Part shown: one piece after another, positions 23,793 through 23,963 of the stretch
Position numbering within the stretch: position 1 is the first letter of the stretch
How the letters are laid out: each line of letters opens with the position of its first letter
Origin: UBA8514 sp050251415
Lineage (GTDB): Bacteria; Bacillota; Clostridia; Lachnospirales; Anaerotignaceae
Length of the DNA stretch: 23,963 nucleotides
Direction of reading: 5' to 3'
NCBI GenBank assembly: GCA_050251415.1
Contig: JBFWMT010000038.1
Span: forward strand, 1 to 23,963
Notes under the pieces: generated by a model
What the model saw: the letters and a program-made list of their open reading frames with translations, nothing else
What the model was told of the DNA's origin: nothing
Database searches by the model: none
Translations under genes and position numbers: made by a program

Positions 23793-23821
23793 GCCTAATA
23801 TTTTTTTACTAAACTTTATAT

Positions 23822-23860
23822 AAAAAATACCCTTTACATCTCTATTGAGTATAAAGGGTA
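23822..23860 (-). terminator. Intrinsic terminator of the gene entering from the right
   Basis: Perfect 9-bp minus-strand stem TACCCTTTA / TAAAGGGTA with a 15-nt loop, followed by TTTTTT. It lies 19 nt beyond the stop of the partial gene. Confidence 0.85.
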
Positions 23861-23879
23861 AAATAATTTTTATCAACCG

Positions 23880-23963
23880 TTATTTTACAAAATTTGCTGA
23901 ATATTTCGCTGCCAGTAATATTGCTTCTATCATACTTATTTCACTAGCAAGATTTTTACCAGC
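23880..23963 (-). CDS. C-terminus of an unidentified gene, partial
   Basis: The last 27 codons and a TAA stop are visible, ending in EAILLAAKYSANFVK. The frame is open to the window edge, has plausible helical composition and is followed after 19 nt by a strong terminator, so it is very likely a real gene end. Too little is present to name a family. Confidence 0.6.
   Translation of the reverse strand, partial: AGKNLASEISMIEAILLAAKYSANFVK

Noticed and set aside
1..23963. Insertion sequences, prophage, CRISPR or horizontally acquired island
   Set aside because: No transposase, integrase, repeat array, tRNA or composition break was seen; all genes are co-oriented core-type genes.

Overview
The window is a low-GC chromosomal segment in which every supportable gene lies on the minus strand, so the text reads right to left in transcription order. 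The gene content suggests an obligately anaerobic Gram-positive of the class Clostridia, probably Lachnospirales: a ylm-type cell-division cluster with sepF, a ferredoxin-dependent 2-oxoacid oxidoreductase, a type III glutamine synthetase, the mltG-trmR-U32 peptidase set, strong AGGAGG-type ribosome binding sites and AT-rich sigma-A promoters. I see no mobile element, phage, CRISPR array, tRNA or rRNA, so this is core chromosome rather than an island.

Layout from right to left: (1) the last 27 codons of an unidentified gene and its terminator; (2) a class I/II aminotransferase; (3) a two-gene unit for a secreted GH26-like glycosidase and a membrane-anchored protein with a copper-amine-oxidase-N-like stalk domain; (4) a membrane protein with a permuted papain/NlpC-P60-like domain, carrying its own promoter and terminator; (5) an HtrA-type surface protease; (6) mltG-trmR-trhP (peptidoglycan transglycosylase, then two tRNA U34-modification enzymes) followed by a D-2-hydroxyacid dehydrogenase; (7) glnN behind a leader that looks like an ANTAR-type antitermination switch; (8) a five-gene operon of a P-loop ATPase, a 2x[4Fe-4S] ferredoxin and the alpha, beta and gamma subunits of a 2-oxoacid:ferredoxin oxidoreductase; (9) an eight-gene division/envelope operon: HlyD-like adaptor, yggS, sepF, yggT, ylmH, aroB, lspA, rluD; (10) the first codons of another gene at the left edge.

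Functional links: trmR and trhP are consecutive steps of wobble uridine hydroxylation and methylation. The ferredoxin and oxidoreductase subunits form one enzyme. In the division cluster aroB occupies the place where Bacillus has divIVA-ileS, and a HlyD-like adaptor without any visible transporter partner leads the operon. Several starts were revised from ribosome binding sites or promoters: TTG for the HlyD-like gene, aroB and mltG, and downstream ATGs for trmR, trhP, the stalk protein and the GH26-like gene.

The most interesting signal is the glnN leader. A promoter is followed by a 5-bp hairpin with hexaloop AAUGGC (A at position 1, G at position 4), and this hairpin shares sequence with a strong intrinsic terminator. 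Further points of interest are the orphan HlyD-like adaptor in the divisome operon, the P-loop ATPase leading the oxidoreductase operon with a 16-bp palindrome in the leader, and the membrane-anchored permuted papain-like protein.
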